In this document: piece by piece, positions 21,874 to 23,764 of the stretch
Position numbering within the stretch: the stretch's first letter is position 1
How the letters are laid out: each line of letters starts with the position of its first letter
NCBI GenBank assembly: GCA_900554535.1
Contig: USIA01000015.1
Coordinates: forward strand, 1 to 23,764
Reading direction: 5' to 3'
DNA: 23,764 nucleotides
Source of the DNA: an uncultured Oscillospiraceae bacterium
GTDB lineage: Bacteria > Bacillota > Clostridia > Oscillospirales > Acutalibacteraceae
Notes under the pieces: model-generated
What the model was told of the DNA's origin: nothing
What the model saw: the letters and a program-made list of their open reading frames with translations, nothing else
Databases searched by the model: none
Position numbers and translations under genes: made by a program

Positions 21874-23166
21874 ATGTCCATACAGAAACGAATTGCAGCA
21901 ATTGCGGCGAGTGTTCTGCTGCTTGTGCCAGTACTGGCTGGCTGCGACTTTGGAAAGAATGACGCCTCTGCTGTGGCCGCCGCCAAAGACTGGCCCGCAA
22001 CGGTAAATGGCGTCACTATCTCGTCAGAGCCGAAAGGCGTTGCCGTGGTCTCGGCAAACCTGGCTGATGTGGTTCTCTCGCTTGGGTATGAGACACAGCT
22101 CAAAAGCAAGACAGAGGATTGCACGCAGGAGGCCCTCTCCACGCTGCCGAATGTGCCGGCAGATCAGGTTGACAAAGTCAAGGCGGAGGGCGCCACGTTG
22201 CTATTGACGGATCAGAAATTAAGCGACTCTTTGCAGTCCTCTTATCAACAGGCGGGCATCTCCGTCGTCGTGATCCCCGCTGCGCAGAACCGCTCCGGGC
22301 TGACCACTCTGTATCAGGCAGTCGGCACTGCGATGCGCGGCGCAACGACGGGAGCGGAAAAAGGAAAAAAAGCGGCGGAAAGCGTCTTCATCACCATCGA
22401 CGATGTGACGCGCATGATTCCGAAAAGCAACGTGGTGAAAACAGGTGTTTATCTCTTTGACACAGACGGTTCAGTCGCCACAGGCGACATGATGGCCGGA
22501 ACGCTGCTGGACGCGGCGGGGATAACCAATATCGCCAAAGACAATACCGGCGGCAAGCTGGATCTGGACGCCATAAAACGCAGCAACCCCGAGTATATCT
22601 TCTGCCCCACCGGCTTGAAAGCGAAGCTGGCTTCGACAGACGGCTATAAGGATCTCGACGCTGTCAAAAACAACCAGGTCTTTGAAATGGACCCGAATCT
22701 CATGAAACTGCAGGGCGAAGGCATGTTGGATGCTGTCACCTATATGGCGGGCATTGCCTATCCGGAATTGCTGAAGACCACCTCGTCCTCGACCAGCAGC
22801 ACGGCTTCCGGCACATCGACCGGCGCCACCATTCCAAACAGCACGATTCCCGCCGGTACGACGCTGAAGGCGGATGACCAAAACGACAACGTGCTCGCCA
22901 TGCAGAACCGGCTCAAGGATCTCGGCTTTATGTTCATGAACCCCACGGGCCTTTATGGAGACGGCACCACACAGGCGGTGAAGGACTTCCAGCTGCAAAA
23001 CGGAATGGACACGACCGGTATTGCAGACCCCGATACACTGGAGAAGATCTTCTCCAAAGACGCCATTCATGCGGATGGCTCGACCGATGCGGAAAACAGC
23101 GCTTCTTCGGATGCTTCGCAGGCATCCTCCGCGCCCGCGGATGACGCGGGAGATCCAAACCAATAA
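21874..23166 (+). CDS. Lipoprotein fusing a BtuF-like substrate-binding domain to a peptidoglycan-binding domain
   Basis: A 430-residue surface lipoprotein. Residues 1-23 are a lipoprotein signal with lipobox VLAGC and Cys24 as the lipid anchor. Residues about 45-300 resemble the helical-backbone binding proteins of the BtuF/FepB group (Peripla_BP_2): GVAVVSANLADVVLSLGYE, the helix DQVDKVKAEGATLLLTD and the closing LDAVKNNQVFEMDPN. A Ser/Thr linker (301-325) leads to a peptidoglycan-binding domain of the PG_binding_1 type (about 335-395), with MQNRLKDLGF and TQAVKDFQLQNGMDTTG. An acidic, Ser-rich tail ends the protein. Binding proteins of this group deliver metal chelates or cobamides to ABC importers, but no permease is encoded nearby. 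The frame is open from 21796, but the ATG at 21874 gives a proper signal peptide; GGAAGGAG lies about 11 nt upstream. Confidence 0.85.
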   Translation: MSIQKRIAAIAASVLLLVPVLAGCDFGKNDASAVAAAKDWPATVNGVTISSEPKGVAVVSANLADVVLSLGYETQLKSKTEDCTQEALSTLPNVPADQVDKVKAEGATLLLTDQKLSDSLQSSYQQAGISVVVIPAAQNRSGLTTLYQAVGTAMRGATTGAEKGKKAAESVFITIDDVTRMIPKSNVVKTGVYLFDTDGSVATGDMMAGTLLDAAGITNIAKDNTGGKLDLDAIKRSNPEYIFCPTGLKAKLASTDGYKDLDAVKNNQVFEMDPNLMKLQGEGMLDAVTYMAGIAYPELLKTTSSSTSSTASGTSTGATIPNSTIPAGTTLKADDQNDNVLAMQNRLKDLGFMFMNPTGLYGDGTTQAVKDFQLQNGMDTTGIADPDTLEKIFSKDAIHADGSTDAENSASSDASQASSAPADDAGDPNQ

Positions 23167-23189
23167 ATAAACGCACCTCCCTATAATCA

Positions 23190-23236
23190 AAAGGCGAAGC
23201 GAGCATTACCCACAGGGTTGCCCGCTTCGCTTTTTG
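23190..23236 (+). terminator. Terminator of the binding lipoprotein gene
   Basis: GCGAAGCG (23194-23201) pairs with CGCTTCGC (23223-23230), and the stem is followed by TTTTTG. Confidence 0.88.
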
Positions 23237-23300
23237 TATTGGTGCGAAAAAAGGGCCAAAATTATACCGAGCCGTGCAGCGTGTTATCGAAGTGTTCCCT

Positions 23301-23764
23301 CTAAGATTTCATCGCGAGCAACGCCGCGCCCAGCGCGCCGCAGAGCTGATGCTCCGGCACCACCAACAGCTTGGTACCCAATTTTTCAGAAATGGCGCGG
23401 ACCACTCCGGCATTGCTCGCCACACCGCCGGTCATCATGAACCGTTCAGTGGGATCCACACGAGCGGCCAGGGCTGCTGCCTTGCTGGCGACCGCATTGT
23501 TCAGGCCGTGGACAATATCCGCTGTGCGCTTGTTCTGGGCGATCAGCGACACCACCTCGCTCTCCGCAAACACAGTGCACATGCTGCTGATGGTGATGTC
23601 CTCTTTCCAGTGAAGGCCAATCTGGCTCATTTCGTCCATCGAAAGCTCCAGCGTGCGCGCCATCATCTCCAGAAAGCGTCCGGTTCCTGCAGCACATTTG
23701 TCGTTCATCGCAAAGGTGCGCACCGCGCCGTTTTCATCGATGCGGATGGCCTTGCTGTCCTGCC
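23301..23764 (-). CDS. 2-hydroxyacyl-CoA dehydratase activase, BadF/HgdC family (5' end cut by window)
   Basis: The C-terminal 153 residues of an ASKHA-fold ATPase are visible; the N-terminus lies beyond the right edge. The visible part starts with QDSKAI, the end of the conserved GGQDSK motif. It contains the two cysteines that hold the subunit-bridging [4Fe-4S] cluster in the homodimer: NDKCAAGTGRFLE and SSMCTVFAESEVVSL. It then has the ATP-binding TGGVASNAGV motif and ends AALLAMKS. Known members use ATP to inject one electron into (R)-2-hydroxyacyl-CoA dehydratases (2-hydroxyglutaryl-, lactoyl- or phenyllactoyl-CoA) or belong to related benzoyl-CoA reductases. The partner dehydratase is not in the window. 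Some activases are fused to large DUF2229 proteins; whether this one is cannot be seen. Confidence 0.9.
   Translation of the reverse strand, partial: QDSKAIRIDENGAVRTFAMNDKCAAGTGRFLEMMARTLELSMDEMSQIGLHWKEDITISSMCTVFAESEVVSLIAQNKRTADIVHGLNNAVASKAAALAARVDPTERFMMTGGVASNAGVVRAISEKLGTKLLVVPEHQLCGALGAALLAMKS

Noticed and set aside
1..23764. CRISPR array, insertion sequence or prophage
   Set aside because: The only repeats are short two-copy tandems and the two-module duplication in one gene; no transposase, integrase, cas or phage structural gene is encoded.

Overview
The window looks like a chromosomal piece from a moderately GC-rich Gram-positive anaerobe of the Clostridia, most plausibly an oscillospiraceae-type lactate user. 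This is inferred from consensus SigA promoters, strong purine-rich ribosome binding sites, tRNAs with encoded CCA, intrinsic terminators, a class III (anaerobic) ribonucleotide reductase remnant, an electron-confurcating lactate dehydrogenase operon and a 2-hydroxyacyl-CoA dehydratase activase. No phage, plasmid, IS element or CRISPR array is visible.

Left part (1-8530): two operons of the same design, both on the minus strand. Each starts with a MarR-type regulator followed by ABC exporter half-transporters. The left one is cut by the window edge after its first ABC subunit; the right one is complete, with a degenerate-site and a catalytic subunit that overlap by about 20 nt. Between them lie a YgjP-like zinc metallopeptidase, tRNA-Lys(TTT) with its own promoter and terminator, and a decayed C-terminal fragment of an nrdD-like gene.

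Middle part (8794-12191): a secreted C39-like cysteine peptidase with two copies of an unknown module, a small putative lipoprotein of unknown function, and a calcineurin-type metallophosphoesterase, each with a recognisable promoter.

Metabolic core (12218-15884): etfB-etfA-lctD on the minus strand. The order, the ferredoxin-like N-terminus of EtfA and the GlcD-type flavoprotein match the Acetobacterium LctBCD lactate dehydrogenase, which couples lactate oxidation by NAD+ to oxidation of reduced ferredoxin. The operon has a good promoter and an unusually long leader of about 180 nt, which can fold to hide the etfB ribosome binding site and has a competing fold next to it. This leader is the strongest candidate for something undescribed in the window. 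It is followed by an AT-rich non-coding stretch of about 650 bp.

Right part (16519-23764): a radical SAM protein, a Fur-family regulator with a palindrome at its promoter, D-aminoacyl-tRNA deacylase (dtd), a sugar O-acetyltransferase, tRNA-Ser(CGA), a DUF815-type AAA ATPase, a lipoprotein that fuses a BtuF-like binding domain to a peptidoglycan-binding domain, and the 3' part of a 2-hydroxyacyl-CoA dehydratase activase. Apart from the lct operon and the MarR/ABC operons, most genes are single transcription units. I see no single multi-gene system that is clearly new; the interesting signals are the lct leader, the nrdD relic, the lipoprotein fusion and the duplicated module of the C39 protein.
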